From Mycteria americana (lineage: Eukaryota; Chordata; Aves; Ciconiiformes; Ciconiidae): a stretch of DNA of 64,000 bases. Location: NCBI RefSeq assembly GCF_035582795.1, contig NC_134366.1, positions 148,909,519-148,973,518 on the forward strand, read 5' to 3'. Both the position numbers and the translations under genes were made by a program. The notes beneath the pieces are model-generated. The model had not been told where the DNA came from. It did not search any database and worked only from the letters and a program-made list of their open reading frames with translations. Below are positions 36,501 through 45,345 of this stretch, piece after piece (the stretch's first letter is position 1; each line of letters starts with the position of its first letter).

Positions 36501-36729
36501 ACTTTTGGCCATGGGGTCACACACGTGTCGGGGCCGCACTCCCACACCCAGAGTTACAGCCGTTCTGCCAGCACGCTGCCAGCCTGACCTGCCGACTGGG
36601 ACGCCCCGCGGGTTAGAGCTCAGGGGCTCGCAGGCAACCTTTGCCGTTTGCTTCCAGATAAACAAAGGAAAAGCTGTAACTCACCGAGTGAATGGCGAGC
36701 AGGAATTGAAGTCCACACAGCTTAAACAT
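9451..36729 (-). CDS. CDH17: CDH17, LI-cadherin (liver-intestine cadherin); complete CDS in 17 coding exons
   Basis: Calcium-dependent cell-cell adhesion protein of the lateral membrane of gut epithelium, a 7D-cadherin with seven extracellular cadherin (EC) repeats and a very short tail that does not bind catenins (family knowledge). The exons listed separately total 2505 nt: 834 codons plus TAA, all GT-AG introns with matching phases. Seen in the protein: signal peptide at about 1-18; EC linker motifs DINDN 117-121, a Ca-motif-free linker at 233-242, DINDN 331-335, DINDQ 440-444, NVDEPP 558-563 and DVNDN 658-662; transmembrane segment about 786-807; basic tail 808-834 ending ELNRLA. Length and intron phases agree with human CDH17 (832 residues). 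The start codon was chosen because it opens a hydrophobic leader directly before a GTGAGT donor. Identity is near certain; exact splice points were read by eye. Confidence 0.96.
10128..10207. repeat. TA/CA-rich simple repeat
   Basis: Imperfect runs of TATATA, GTATATATAC and CATATA in CDH17 intron 17. Low-complexity microsatellite sequence. Confidence 0.85.
11716..12662 (+). pseudogene. CR1 ORF2 reverse transcriptase remnant
   Basis: Two overlapping frames (11716-12156 and 12138-12662) make up the RT fingers, palm and thumb. [20 protein letters not shown] is intact, but the catalytic YADD box reads SADD and a frameshift breaks the DFSKAFDTV region. After 12662 the C-terminal part continues in another frame ([13 protein letters not shown], 12706-13125). 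Not functional. Confidence 0.9.
13154..13214 (+). repeat. (ATTCT)n microsatellite, about 12 units
   Basis: A pentanucleotide array that forms the 3' tail of the CR1 element, nearly perfect until a final ATTCTGTTCT. Confidence 0.95.
13380..13955 (+). mobile_element. Solo LTR of an avian ERVL-type endogenous retrovirus, with 5-bp target duplication
   Basis: A 576-bp unit beginning TGTCCTGGTTT and ending ACCACAACA, flanked on both sides by TTCTC (13375-13379 and 13956-13960). Inside are a TATA-like TATAGAAA (13636-13643), a short GT run (about 13798-13812) and a poly(A) signal ATTAAA (13820-13825). No internal gag, pol or env sequence adjoins it, so it is a solo LTR left by recombination. The sequence resembles the LTR family common in neoavian genomes (I recall TguLTR5-like names; the family name is uncertain). 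A 5-bp duplication fits ERVL. Confidence 0.93.
14224..14340 (-). CDS. CDH17: CDH17 exon 17: juxtamembrane cysteines and transmembrane segment
   Basis: Encodes residues 760-799. The [10 protein letters not shown] cysteine cluster corresponds to human CSCVEGSCF. It is followed by the start of the membrane helix ([15 protein letters not shown]). The donor is ATTG|GTAGGT. Confidence 0.94.
14447..14563 (-). CDS. CDH17: CDH17 exon 16: end of EC7
   Basis: Encodes residues 721-760, phase 1 to 1. [20 protein letters not shown] matches human FEEREYVVLIRINDGGRPPL. Only 106 bp separate it from exon 17. Confidence 0.94.
15000..15566 (-). mobile_element. Ancient amniote CR1/L3-like LINE, 3' portion
   Basis: Read on the plus strand this is the reverse complement of an old, widely shared amniote LINE. 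Recognisable landmarks in order are GATCAGACCAAAGGTCTATC, CACCCTGTGGCAACAAGTTC, TTTATAGACCACTGTTGTAC and CATGGATTTATACAGGGGCA. It is much more diverged than the CR1 inserted into it. Recognised from memory of turtle, crocodile and bird repeats. Confidence 0.8.
15567..16424 (-). mobile_element. Younger CR1 LINE with internal deletion, nested in the older LINE
   Basis: Minus-strand CR1: 5'-truncated in the RT domain ([16 protein letters not shown] near 16410) and ending at the typical 3' end (AATCACACAATCATATAGG region at 15567-15600). After LTNLISF (about 16185) the sequence jumps straight to the CLYQK..VWPAGLG region, so most of the RT palm is missing (several hundred bp). The C-terminal [20 protein letters not shown] part is well kept. 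Flanked by CATAAT on both sides. Confidence 0.93.
16423..16446. repeat. 24-bp perfect palindrome at the CR1 5' junction
   Basis: CAGATAACATAA is followed at once by its exact reverse complement TTATGTTATCTG, with no loop. The left half contains the target-site copy and extra junction bases. See the finding. Confidence 0.9.
16424..17045 (-). mobile_element. Ancient amniote CR1/L3-like LINE, continuation beyond the nested CR1
   Basis: The landmarks continue in the same order as in the left part: CTCTGTTCCTTTCCTAGTAA, GAATCTGCCATTTTATTGTT, AACTTTGCCTCCTCATTGCA and TTTGTGAGGCATGACTTCCC. This shows both halves are one element split by insertion. Confidence 0.78.
17392..17628 (-). CDS. CDH17: CDH17 exon 15: EC6-EC7 linker and EC7
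   Basis: Encodes residues 642-721. [15 protein letters not shown] and FFCHPL match human [15 protein letters not shown] and [28 protein letters not shown] is close to human. The acceptor is CTCTGCAG; the donor is AATG|GTAAGT. Confidence 0.96.
17629..18818. other. CDH17 intron 14; contains a 26-bp tandem duplication
   Basis: Two adjacent 26-bp units (17889-17914 and 17915-17940), differing at a handful of positions, contain GTAAGTRGTCAYGTCCA. No other repeat or gene is recognised. Confidence 0.75.
18819..18949 (-). CDS. CDH17: CDH17 exon 14: EC6, site of the human RGD motif
   Basis: Encodes residues 598-642. [14 protein letters not shown] aligns with human YSLRGDTRGWLKID, so the integrin-binding RGD of human is EGD here (residues 602-604; GAA codon for E). 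[19 protein letters not shown] matches the human strand after it. Confidence 0.95.
18950..20809. other. CDH17 intron 13; nothing recognised
   Basis: 1.86 kb of unique-looking sequence. Short open frames on both strands have no family resemblance. Confidence 0.7.
20810..21054 (-). CDS. CDH17: CDH17 exon 13: end of EC5 and start of EC6
   Basis: Encodes residues 517-598. [20 protein letters not shown] resembles human LDFETAAVSNIVFKAENPEP. The EC5-EC6 linker is NVDEPPVF, a weaker calcium motif than Dx[11 protein letters not shown] follows. Ends in phase 2 at CG|GTAAAA. Confidence 0.95.
22278..22469 (-). CDS. CDH17: CDH17 exon 12: EC5
   Basis: Encodes residues 453-516, phase 0 to 0 (64 codons). 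[20 protein letters not shown] matches the human EC5 strand and [14 protein letters not shown] matches human TDPHTNTGYVIIKK. The donor is AAG|GTGAAT. Confidence 0.95.
23687..23763 (-). CDS. CDH17: CDH17 exon 11: EC4-EC5 linker
   Basis: A short 77-nt exon encoding residues 427-452. [17 protein letters not shown] is nearly identical to human [17 protein letters not shown], one of the clearest identity markers in the gene. The donor is GAT|GTGAGT. Confidence 0.95.
25048..25263 (-). CDS. CDH17: CDH17 exon 10: EC4
   Basis: Encodes residues 355-427 (split codons at both ends, phase 1 to 1). [19 protein letters not shown] and LKVLVTDA are typical cadherin strands. The acceptor is GCCACAG; the donor is GCAG|GTATGT. 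Confidence 0.94.
25978..26128 (-). CDS. CDH17: CDH17 exon 9: end of EC3, EC3-EC4 calcium linker
   Basis: Encodes residues 305-355, phase 0 to 1. Contains [12 protein letters not shown] and [10 protein letters not shown], matching the human KVKDINDNPPTC and FEVQENERLG. Confidence 0.95.
26733..26959 (+). mobile_element. CR1 LINE 3' end fragment
   Basis: The classical CR1 3' end: [20 protein letters not shown] coding part, then GACTAGATGATCCTAGAGGT and TTCCAACCTTAATGATTCTA with two ATTCTATG units. About 227 bp, in CDH17 intron 8, antisense to the gene. Flanking sequence on both sides is unique. Confidence 0.95.
27238..27369 (-). CDS. CDH17: CDH17 exon 8: EC3
   Basis: Encodes residues 261-304, phase 0 to 0. 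[16 protein letters not shown] and [10 protein letters not shown] match the human EKLPRFPFSIDQEG and VTQPLDREE. The donor is AGT|GTAAGT. Confidence 0.94.
29111..29310 (-). CDS. CDH17: CDH17 exon 7: end of EC2, unusual EC2-EC3 linker
   Basis: Encodes residues 194-260, phase 1 to 0. The linker (residues 233-242, [10 protein letters not shown]) has no DxNDN calcium motif, as in human LI-cadherin (VTENIWKAPK). It is followed by ENSTQ, a likely N-glycosylation site, then VHPVNISQ. Confidence 0.94.
29981..30139 (-). CDS. CDH17: CDH17 exon 6: EC2
   Basis: Encodes residues 141-194 (split codons at both ends). [14 protein letters not shown] matches the human KPFLYVNATDLDDP strand, and DSVTGAIS matches NKTGAIS. 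The donor is ATGG|GTATGT. Confidence 0.93.
31350..31488 (-). CDS. CDH17: CDH17 exon 5: end of EC1, EC1-EC2 calcium linker
   Basis: Encodes residues 95-141 (the last codon is split; ends phase 1). Holds the calcium-binding linker [11 protein letters not shown] and the conserved VRQNSRPG of early EC2. The acceptor has a pyrimidine tract followed by AATCAAG; the donor is CCAG|GTAATC. Confidence 0.95.
33025..33162 (-). CDS. CDH17: CDH17 exon 4: EC1 core
   Basis: Encodes residues 49-94, phase 0 to 0. Contains [12 protein letters not shown] and [12 protein letters not shown], which line up with human NPPAVTFELTGE and LDRETRSTHNLQ. The donor is CTGCAG|GTAAAA. Confidence 0.94.
33163..36684. other. 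CDH17 introns 3 and 2; nothing recognised
   Basis: Introns of 0.66 kb (33163-33818) and 2.77 kb (33918-36684). The end nearest exon 2 (36520-36620) is moderately CpG-rich. No mobile element recognised. Confidence 0.6.
33819..33917 (-). CDS. CDH17: CDH17 exon 3: mature N-terminus and start of EC1
   Basis: Encodes residues 16-48, phase 0 to 0, between CTCACAG and CAG|GTAATC. The stretch [10 protein letters not shown] aligns with the GPLKPMTFSI region of human EC1. The N-terminal part (residues 16-28) differs from human and contains one cysteine that may be the last leader residue. Confidence 0.92.
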
Positions 36730-36754
36730 ACTGGAATACGCTTTGCTTCAGCTC
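36685..36754 (-). CDS. CDH17: CDH17 exon 2: end of 5' UTR, start codon and signal peptide
   Basis: The ATG is at 36727-36729, with A at -3. It encodes residues 1-15 ([15 protein letters not shown]), a hydrophobic leader, and ends at TCG|GTGAGT in phase 0. The acceptor is TTTGCAG, followed by 25 nt of 5' UTR. Leader cleavage is probably around residue 18 in the next exon (A-L-C fits the -3,-1 rule). Confidence 0.88.
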
Positions 36755-39408
36755 CTGCAAAGAAGAGGTGATAGTCACTTTAACCCCATAGAGTTGGCCC
36801 GATCTATTTGCAAATAAAGGCTACAGCTAAGCTTTCCCGAGGCTGTAGGGAGAGAGCAGCCAAGGAGTGAGCTCTGAAGGACCAGGCACAGCTCAGCCCA
36901 TGGGAGGCAAGACCACTGGCGTTGCCGGGCTGGCCACGAAGGTCGTGCCCATCAGGTCTGTCCCCAGTGGTGCAGGAGGCGTCACATGCTGTGAGAGCCT
37001 CAAACAGCTGTCAGAGGTTGAAACTGGCACAAAACGTCAAGCCATGCAACCTCACTGTTGCAATGATTCTATGTCACACATGCCCCATTTTCATTTCTGC
37101 CTCACTGAAGGCAACATCACGTTCACAGGAAACACTATAGCCACAAGAAGATGAAGGTCTTGCAGGGACCATCCTGAGACCTCTGTCTTCCAGTTACACA
37201 AAACAACTGTTCAGTGCAGCTTTGCAGAGGCAGAGGAAGCTGGAGGTGTCTCCACCCCTTAAAACAACATGGCTACTGGAAATGACATTTCCAAGTCCAA
37301 GGAGCACTGCCTGCCTTGAATTTCAAAAAAATGCTGAGCACACGCTGCAGCGACTTGTGTTACATCCTCCTGGAGACTAGATGGGTTCCTCAAAAATGAA
37401 ATCTTGCTTTCTCACTACTTCTAGATTTTAACAAAAAGGACGAGGCCGGTTCTGGAGAGAGGTGAAGCTGGCGTACAGTGCTGCCATCTTCAGTGGTGCT
37501 CCATGTTACTAGGCTCACACCTACAGGTATCCTTCAGCCACCACAGTTCTGTCCCATGGAGGCTCCCAGGGAGAAGAAGACAGTGTGGAGGCACAGCTCC
37601 CTCCAGATGCCTTCCTGCTTGGGCTTCCACTCATACCTTTTTTCCCCCCTCCTTTGCTTTCCTTAATGGCAGACCAAAAAGGGGACCTGTAAATATAGAA
37701 ACTGCTGCCCCACTGCTATTGTCTCCAGCACTCATTTTAGGATGTGCCACAGGACTTTATCTTGCAAATCCCATACTGAGCAGGGTCTTACTGTGTGTGC
37801 AATTACACCCTTTGAAATTACTGGGTTCTTTCCTTGGGCAGGAACTAGCTGCGTGGGTACTGGAAGAAAATAAAATTACACTCCTTTGAAACCAGAGGTG
37901 ATCAGGAAAATAATTAAATTTGTCAGGAAAAAAGGGCTGAAGGTGAATTCCCAGTAGCTGCCTGCAGCCAGAGGAGCTGGGATCTGGCACAGAGGGGTAG
38001 AGAAGACACTTTGAACCTCCTGAGAAGACACTTTGAACCAAGACCATTGCTGATATTTCAGTTAGATAGTCGACAGAAATTTGTTCACTTTCCTCCGTCT
38101 GCCTGACAGCCTCTCTGCCCCCTTCCTCCACGTCTCTTCTGAATACCTTGGCCAGCTTCAGCCGCACCTAATAGCAGGGTGGGAACTTCAAAAAACTAAT
38201 TCCTTCTTAATTTGGGGCGGCAGGTGGGACAGAGGACCCAAAGGCATGCCCTCCCGAGGGCAAGGCTGCGGTGTGCGCCCAGCGGCCGCCCGCGTGGTTT
38301 CCCCTGCCCCGCCGGGGGAGGCACGGCTGTACGTGCCCCTCGGCCAGCCGGCGGTGGAGGGACCCCGGGGAGCTAAAAGTCCTGGGGGGAGGCCGGCAAG
38401 AGCTGAGGAAAAAGGGTATGGGGTGGTCTGGGGATACCACGGTCTGGGTTGAGGGAAAAGAGAAGGAGCAAGACCTACGATGGTGAGGAGAAAATTTAAG
38501 GAAGGGACACGTCCAGCATTAGCATAGGGGACAGAAAATGGTGGAAAATGCACGCCATGTGGCTGTCCAACTGCGCTGTGTCTCGGCCAGGTGTCTCTGT
38601 CCAGATCCAACTACAAAACACAGCAGTGGAAATGCAGCCATTTTGTAGGTTACGGGTTTGCATGAAAAGTGCCTTTGCTGCTCCCTTCTCTTTGAATATA
38701 AATACCATTCCCTAATGTCGTGCCATTTGCGGTGCCTGCTGCAAGGCCAGCTTGATCAGCCCTCGAACATTCATTTTTGCCTGGAAGCTGCTACCAAGTC
38801 TCATGAAGCATCGCCCTGGCAAGGACCAAATTGCCAAAATACATACTCCTCTGTCACTCAGAATAGAGTTTCAGTATATATAAACTCCTACAAAAGTTTT
38901 CAATAATAGACAGTTTCGGGATTAGAATAGGATCAGCTTAACTAAAAGCAGCCTGAGATCTGGCTGAGGACTGGAGCCATATTTTCCCCTTCATTTCTTC
39001 GTTTCATCTCAGTGCTATATCCCTAATAATCCCTTATGGTTCCCCTGCCTGAACAGAAATCTCTAGGATAACCAACATACAAATATCCCAGTGACTTTCA
39101 ATAATAAACATTCAGAGAACAAAGAATATTCCCGGAGGTTAAAGATCAGTAACAATCACAAGTATTTGGTTCCATGAAAAAAAAACTTGATTTTCTTTAA
39201 ATGATTGACTTCAGATTTTTGAATTCAGTAAAGAGAAAACAGAGGAGATTGATCCAAATCAAATACAAACCAGACTAAGCCTTAGCACAGCGGTCATCCA
39301 TTTTACAAGGACAGCTGAGTTCCTAACGCTGCCAGAAAAGCCTTCAGCAAAACCCTTGCTTCAGCTTTTAAAATCTTTCCCTGAAATGACAGTTAGATCA
39401 TCCCTTAC
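36755..39408. other. Proposed CDH17 intron 1
   Basis: Depends on the proposed first exon. Holds the CpG-rich block at 38210-38400 and a 22-bp tandem duplication (38000-38039: GAGAAGACACTTTGAACC twice, 4 nt between). Confidence 0.5.
38210..38400. promoter_or_regulatory. CpG-rich block in CDH17 intron 1
   Basis: About 15-16 CpG in 190 bp at roughly 70% GC, including a GCGGCCGC (38282-38289), in otherwise AT-rich surroundings. It could be an alternative promoter or enhancer, or just a GC-rich patch. No first exon could be assigned. Confidence 0.4.
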
Positions 39409-39490
39409 CTGTAACATGAAAAGCTTATTTTGCTCTAAAAATGCTTCTTTCTTTCAGCTGTGGGAATCACCTTTGCACAGGTTGGTAGTG
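39409..39490 (-). other. CDH17: Proposed CDH17 non-coding first exon (5' UTR)
   Basis: Mammalian CDH17 has a non-coding first exon, and coding exon 2 here has an acceptor (TTTGCAG, 36755-36761) 25 nt before the ATG, so an upstream exon must exist. The best candidate ends in the strong donor ACAG|GTAAGG (donor GT at 39407-39408) and starts about 25-30 nt downstream of a TATAAA at 39514-39519. The transcription start is an estimate, not seen. It contains one ATG (39415-39417) that would open a short upstream ORF running into exon 2. Another first exon elsewhere cannot be excluded. Confidence 0.45.
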
Positions 39491-39513
39491 TCCGTCTGTG
39501 CTTCTCCACACAG

Positions 39514-39670
39514 TTTATAGTTCCTCAGACTCGCCCTAGAGGTTCAGCAGCTCAAACATTAACAGCATGGAGAATTATTGATTCTTAATGACTAGGTGTG
39601 GCATGAAATGGCAGCCACGTAAGGAAGCAATGTAGCTCCGAGATAATTTACCTCCTCCTATATTTTTATG
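39514..39670 (-). promoter_or_regulatory. Candidate CDH17 core promoter with intestinal-factor-like motifs
   Basis: Reading the minus strand, a TATAAA (39514-39519) lies just upstream of the proposed first exon. Further upstream within 160 bp are an HNF1 half-site GTTAAT (39558-39563), a GATA motif AGATAA read on the plus strand (39641-39646) and a CDX-type TTTTATG read on the plus strand (39664-39670). Human CDH17 is a known CDX2 and HNF1A target, so this combination is suggestive. The motifs are short and could occur by chance; function is inference. Confidence 0.4.
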
Positions 39671-40748
39671 TCCTTTGGGATTTTCTTTCTGAATTCAGTC
39701 TTTTCGGTGGGGCTGTGAGAAATGAACACACAGGGCATGGGTTGGAGCCACAGGGGGAAAGTTGTTCTTTCTGTAGGAGAGGAGGTGGAAAGGAGAAGGC
39801 ATGGGCCTCGGCGGAGATAACGTTTGCTACTTGCCCAGTCGCAGGGATAATTCCCATTCAGAAGACAAGAATTTGGACATAAAGGTGACTTGTTTTCACA
39901 GCAGATCTGTGCATGGGAAGGACCCAGCCTAGTTATGAGAATAATTCGCCAGTCATCAGCTCAGTTCAAATTCTCTCTGAGCTCCGCGACAAATTTACTT
40001 CAGGTAACTTTGAGCAAATCACTCTATTCGCCCGTTTGCAGATACTCATCTCGTAATGGATGTAATCATTACTTTCCCTCATGTGTCATCTTTCACGTCT
40101 GTTTGGGTTTTCAGCCCTTCAAGGGAAGCAGTCCCTGCTAGTCTCTGCATTATAGCACCTGTAGTAAGGGGAACTGAAATTAACTGGACTGTAAAGGACT
40201 ATGGTAAAATAAATAATAAACAAAATATATTTGGAAAAACCAGACATTTAAAAAAAATCATAATCCTTAAAATGTTAGGCTTTCTGCCAACTCAATTTTT
40301 AATATGCTTATTTCAGAAGTTTTGAACAGGCTTATTTTATTCTTTCATGAAATGTTACTTTTCATCCAGGTCCTAACTTCTGCTTTCAATTTCCTCAGTA
40401 TGTTAGATTGTTCTTGAACATTGTTAAATTATTTGTGCAGTGCGTTAAGTATTTTGCAGCCAAAGAAAGAAGCTTTTAGAATCGATTACAGCTGGAAGGC
40501 ATACAATTCTGGGAAAGGTAAGCTTTCTGTTTGTGCTTCAGATCACACTTTTCCCTAGAAATCAGTGTTTGTTTCTCCAAGAAAAAACCTCTAGACTGTG
40601 CTTTCAGCACGCTTTCAAACACAACTGTTCTCCGTTTGCTCGTGCACTCAGAATGATTCAGACTTTCTCACAGCTTCCTGCTAGCAGTGAGTTATCTCCA
40701 GAGCACAGCTCAAAACCAACAGTTTCCATTAAAGCATTAGAACTCATT

Positions 40749-40761
40749 GTTAATGATTTCA
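40749..40761 (+). promoter_or_regulatory. HNF1-like site about 1.2 kb upstream of the proposed CDH17 promoter
   Basis: GTTAATGATTTCA matches the palindromic HNF1 consensus GTTAATNATTAAC at 10 of 13 positions. HNF1A regulates human CDH17. Function here is inference from a single short match. Confidence 0.3.
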
Positions 40762-43700
40762 AAGTAAATATAATAAGGGGGAAGGAATTGAGCTTTCTTG
40801 GAAATATGTTGACTTAAATGACTTACATGCAGATTAATTGTGTACTAGTTGGATATGAATGAGAAGTACTTTCAGCATGAAGTATAAATTCCAAAACAGC
40901 CAGAATTCATACCGCAATAACAAATTCACATAAACAAATTCCTAATAACATTTTTAGCCCACCTGTACATGACAAGTGCAGAATAACTCAAGTCATGATG
41001 TCAGAAGTCAGAGCCTCATAAACAAGTTAGGCATCTGTCTTTCAAATGCTAGAGTCTCTGCTTGGAAGTCCAAGTATTAGGAATCGCATCTGAAATATAA
41101 ATTTAAGGTACCTAATATACTTAAATGAATGCCTATATTTTTTAAAGTCACTGGAAGAGGTGAGCCTGCTTATCCCTAGTGTCTTTCTCCAGCTGAAATA
41201 ATTTCCCAGCCGCAGAGCAACTGCTTACAGGTTGTAACCACACAGGAAAAAAAATCTCCCATGTCAAATACGTTACAAAGTCCAGAAGCACTTAAGGCTT
41301 TACAACAGTCATAACACAGTGCCACAGATAAAATCACAAGAAGAAACTCAGCAGTGAGACTGGTGCCTTGAGCCAGCTGTTTCTCTAAGTAAATCTGATG
41401 AAAAGAAGGCAAATGTCCAGGTGTTTATCGTGTGAATCATTGTTCAACGAGTCATTTTTTCCAGAAACAACTCATATCATTAGTCACATCCTTTTCACTC
41501 TTCCCATTTATGAGCTTTGTCATTCCTCGCTCGCTCCTTTTTAATTTTTTCTCTTTGTCTTTTTACTTTTGCTCCTTGTTTCCATTCACTTGGTGTCTCT
41601 CCATGTACCTCTTCCATTTCCAAAACTAACGGGACCTCCCTGACCTCAGCTTCTTTCCCTTTCTGCTTGTTTAGAAAATATTTCTTTTATGGGTCTCTTA
41701 GGGCATGATAATTTCACAACATCATCAATATGTGTCAAAATGAGCTAGCACCAGTGGAGGAAAAAGAAGCACAGAAAAATAATGCTTAAAAGAAACTCAA
41801 GTTTCTGGTTATGTAGTTCCTTTACTTCTCCTGAGGCAGAATCAGCTACACCTGCAACCTCCCCGATTGCAAAAAAGGCAAATAATGGCCACTCCCAGTC
41901 TCCATAGGTAATCCACTGTGGTACTTCCAGGCATCCGCTCATTCACATTGTTGTCCTCTGGACACTGCTCAGTCACTCTTCCCTTTGCTGGTGAGCTGTG
42001 CCCCCGACACTCCCAGGTGAGACTTCCCAGTGCTGCTGAGGACAGGCTCTTACAAACAATATTTCCCAAGCAATGCAACTCTTACCAATGCACTTATAAA
42101 GTATTTTCATGTTATCTTCATTGCATTGGTAGTTGCACTTCCATAATTCTGGTTTTGTCTGTATTTGCCTATGCTATATATTCACCTTTAGTGGGGTAAC
42201 CTACTTATGACTGTCTTTGTGCTTCCTTTGTGAGTTTGAGGACACTGAAGAGCTCGATTTAACAAAGTGATTCTTACTACCCTTCCTAATACTACTTCTG
42301 CATTGGGACATATTATGCCCTTCATTTCATTTATACAGAGACCTGGTCATTCCTGCTAATGCTTTTCTTTGGTTTGTTTCCTATGAAATTCTTCTTATTG
42401 TTAATCTTATTATATAGAAATCTCCTTTTTTCAAGTCCATTGTCATTTTTTTCCTTTCCCTCTTTCCCTTTGCAAGGACTGTGGATTCTCATCATGGTGT
42501 AATTACCAGACACTTACATCACTCCTATTTCCTGTACTCCACACTTCAAAATAAATATATTCATGCCCATCAACATTTCACTTTTTTTCCTGACAGTTCT
42601 TTCTGAAGCACTTTACCCTTCTGTACAAACAGTCCAGTCTCAAATTATTCAGCCAAATCTCTGTGGTTCTCATAATCTTGAGAACATATTAAGTGTTACA
42701 TGGCCCCATATTACTTGCATTTAAGGTGTTCTTCAGACCTTCCTTTTATATCTCTCACTCTGTTTTGATAGCCTTGCCCTTTCTACTGTTTATATCCTGT
42801 TCACATTGAGATAATTTATGTTTATACAGCGGTGCAAGATGTGGTGTTGCAGAGAGGGAACTTGGACAAAAAGTACAAACCAAGAAGATTAGAGGGACAC
42901 AGCTTTGTGAGCAATCATCCTAAACAAGAGGCACCATGGTAAAGGGGATAAGAGGGGCGAACTATGTAGGCATGTGTTGGGATGGGAACAAAGCATGACA
43001 CTGACTGTTCAGCAAGTTCCCAGCACAATTTTTGTACTGTGGGGCTTCACCATCAGCCCCCTTTGATCCTCATTTAAACCCTTCTTGCTAGCTTAGCCAA
43101 CAGGAGCACAAAAAGGGTAAGCAGATGTATCCAGGAGTTCACGGTACTAATGCTTGATGGCCAGGGTCAATGAAGCTACACCACCTGTGCAACCCTGTTC
43201 CCTACCCAGGAGATATAGCCCTTGAATGCCTTTGTCTTGGATGAGGAAAATCTTACCTGAATCATCCCTGTTCCCAGAACTTGATACTCAGTTTTGACCT
43301 GTTAAGCTTAATTCTTGGCCAGATTCTTAGTGCCTGTCCGGGGGAGCAGGTAACAGCACCAGGAGCTCAGGTGAGCTACCTAAAATGGACACTGCCTCAG
43401 AAGCAGAGACACTCTGCTTTCTTTCTTCCTTGGAGCTCTCATTGTGAATTGCTCATCTGCTGTAAGACGTGGGCTCTGTCCTTCCTCAGGGAAGCTCACA
43501 GGTTGTTTCCACCCCACTGAGGGGCCTGCTCCTTCCCCTCTGTTGCTGCTATATATCTCCAGCGTCTTCATTTGGCTATCCTTGGAGGACTCCATATCCA
43601 TTATATTGATGAAATTCTCCCAACCAGTGATGCATCTCAGCCTAGCCGCCTCCTCCGGTAGCCTTCACCCTCGTGGTACCTTGTTCTCGACCCCAACCAA

Positions 43701-45280
43701 TGCTACCTCACAGTTCAATAAATCCCCACTGGGACTTGGGCAGAGATATCCCAAGCTGGTTTCATTTGCAGATTCCTCAAAGCAGAAGGAAGCTGAATCA
43801 GCAGCATGCCTGGCTCTGATGAGGCAGCACATCCCCACCTTTGTTCCCAGAGGGTCTCCTTGAAGGCTTTGCTCAGCCCCAGCCCCGCAGAAGTTGCCCC
43901 ACGCATGAAGTGCTCCCAGCCATGGCGTCCATCTCCCCCAGGCACAGACATCTGACCTCTCCCACCGCACACAGACGGACCATACTGGCTTGCCTTCTTC
44001 ATCACTGACAGAAGAGGCCTGTTGAGAAGTTCCCCCATTTGCTGCCAACAAGTCCTGGCCCCTGTTAGGTGCTGAGGTAATGCTGTTAAACTCCTGGGCT
44101 ATTAAACTTGCCCAGGTCAAGATGATAGATTTTAGTTTCCCTTTTTCTTCTTGCAAGCAATGACATAATGGAACCAAATGGTTCTTCTGGAATAAACGAT
44201 GCATATTCTAGAGATTACTTGTGTTTACACTACTTATTGCAAGACCTCCAAAGGAGATTAAAACTTGAGCTCTGTACTGAGGCACAGGAAAATTCACTTT
44301 CTTTCAGCATGCTGGTGTCTTCTAGCTAATTCTCATGACGTCTTAGGGTGGCATATGCATTAGAATTTATGAACTGCATATTTCAAAAACATATTTTTTC
44401 CTTCTAAATGCAGAGGAAGCAAATTTTTTACCTCTTTTGCTCATTGCTCAATACATATAAAGACATATCCACAATTTGCACAGCTCAAAATATATAATAC
44501 TGTGTCAAAACAAAATAGGAAACCCAAGTCTTTTCTCAGCTATAGGCTGTTTAGAAAGTGTGATAGTATTATGACATGAAACAACCATCAAGCTGGCAGG
44601 CTGGCACTAGATTTTGTTTATTCACACACGTATGTAAATGCAGATAGCCCTAGGACCTGTGAAGCAGATGGTCTTAGAGCACTCTGTCATCTGGATGTAC
44701 CTGCCCACCTGTAGGACATTGGAATAGGCATGATAAAACAAACTAGTCTCTAGGGCTTTGTTTATCACTGTCATCACAGATTCTGCTGCCTGGAGTGTTA
44801 CATATAGCAGTCACTGGGTAAAAATCAGAAATAAGCCTGGGAGCAAAGCCCAGATGCCAAGATTCCCTCTTCAGACTGCAGCAGGACTCAGGTGCTCTTC
44901 ATTTCCCTTCTCTGCTCATCAGAAGTCACAGCCAGGCGATCCCCACGGACCCTGGGGGGAGACCTGGGGCTCTGGGTCCCAGGTGTAAGGACAAACACTT
45001 TCCTGCAGGCATCCAAGCCCCAGAGCAGGGGCAGGCACTCATGTCCAGCCCCGTGCTCAGCCTTCCCTGGTCCCCAGCACTGCACAGCTCACTGCTTCGC
45101 CTCCTCACCTCCGGGGTTTGCCCTCCCGAGGCGTTTCACTGTCCCTGTTAGCTACGTCAGTAATAAGGTCTTGGAGCTTTGGGGATGGATTTTACTCCAA
45201 GTGCTTGAGAAAAAAGCCCAGCAGTGTTTAAGTTTTTTCTTATAACTGGTTCTCAACCTCTTTATTAAAAACTACTATTA

Positions 45281-45345
45281 CAATATGCAATATGCATATC
45301 GTGCAATATGCGTATGGTGCATATGCATATATGCAGTATGTACAT
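45281..45345. repeat. Imperfect ATATGC / GCATAT simple repeat
   Basis: Alternating AATATGC, GCATATC, GCGTATG and GCATATATGC units over 65 bp. Confidence 0.75.

Noticed and set aside
37050-37070. AATGATTCTATG resembling a CR1 tail
   Set aside because: No CR1 sequence precedes it on either strand; too short to call.
38188-38610. A 140-codon minus-strand open frame over the intronic CpG block
   Set aside because: Proline-rich translation of GC-rich DNA without domain or conserved start.
43665-44204. A 179-codon minus-strand open frame with another frame on the opposite strand
   Set aside because: No family resemblance or splice context; two overlapping opposite frames fit chance in low-stop sequence.
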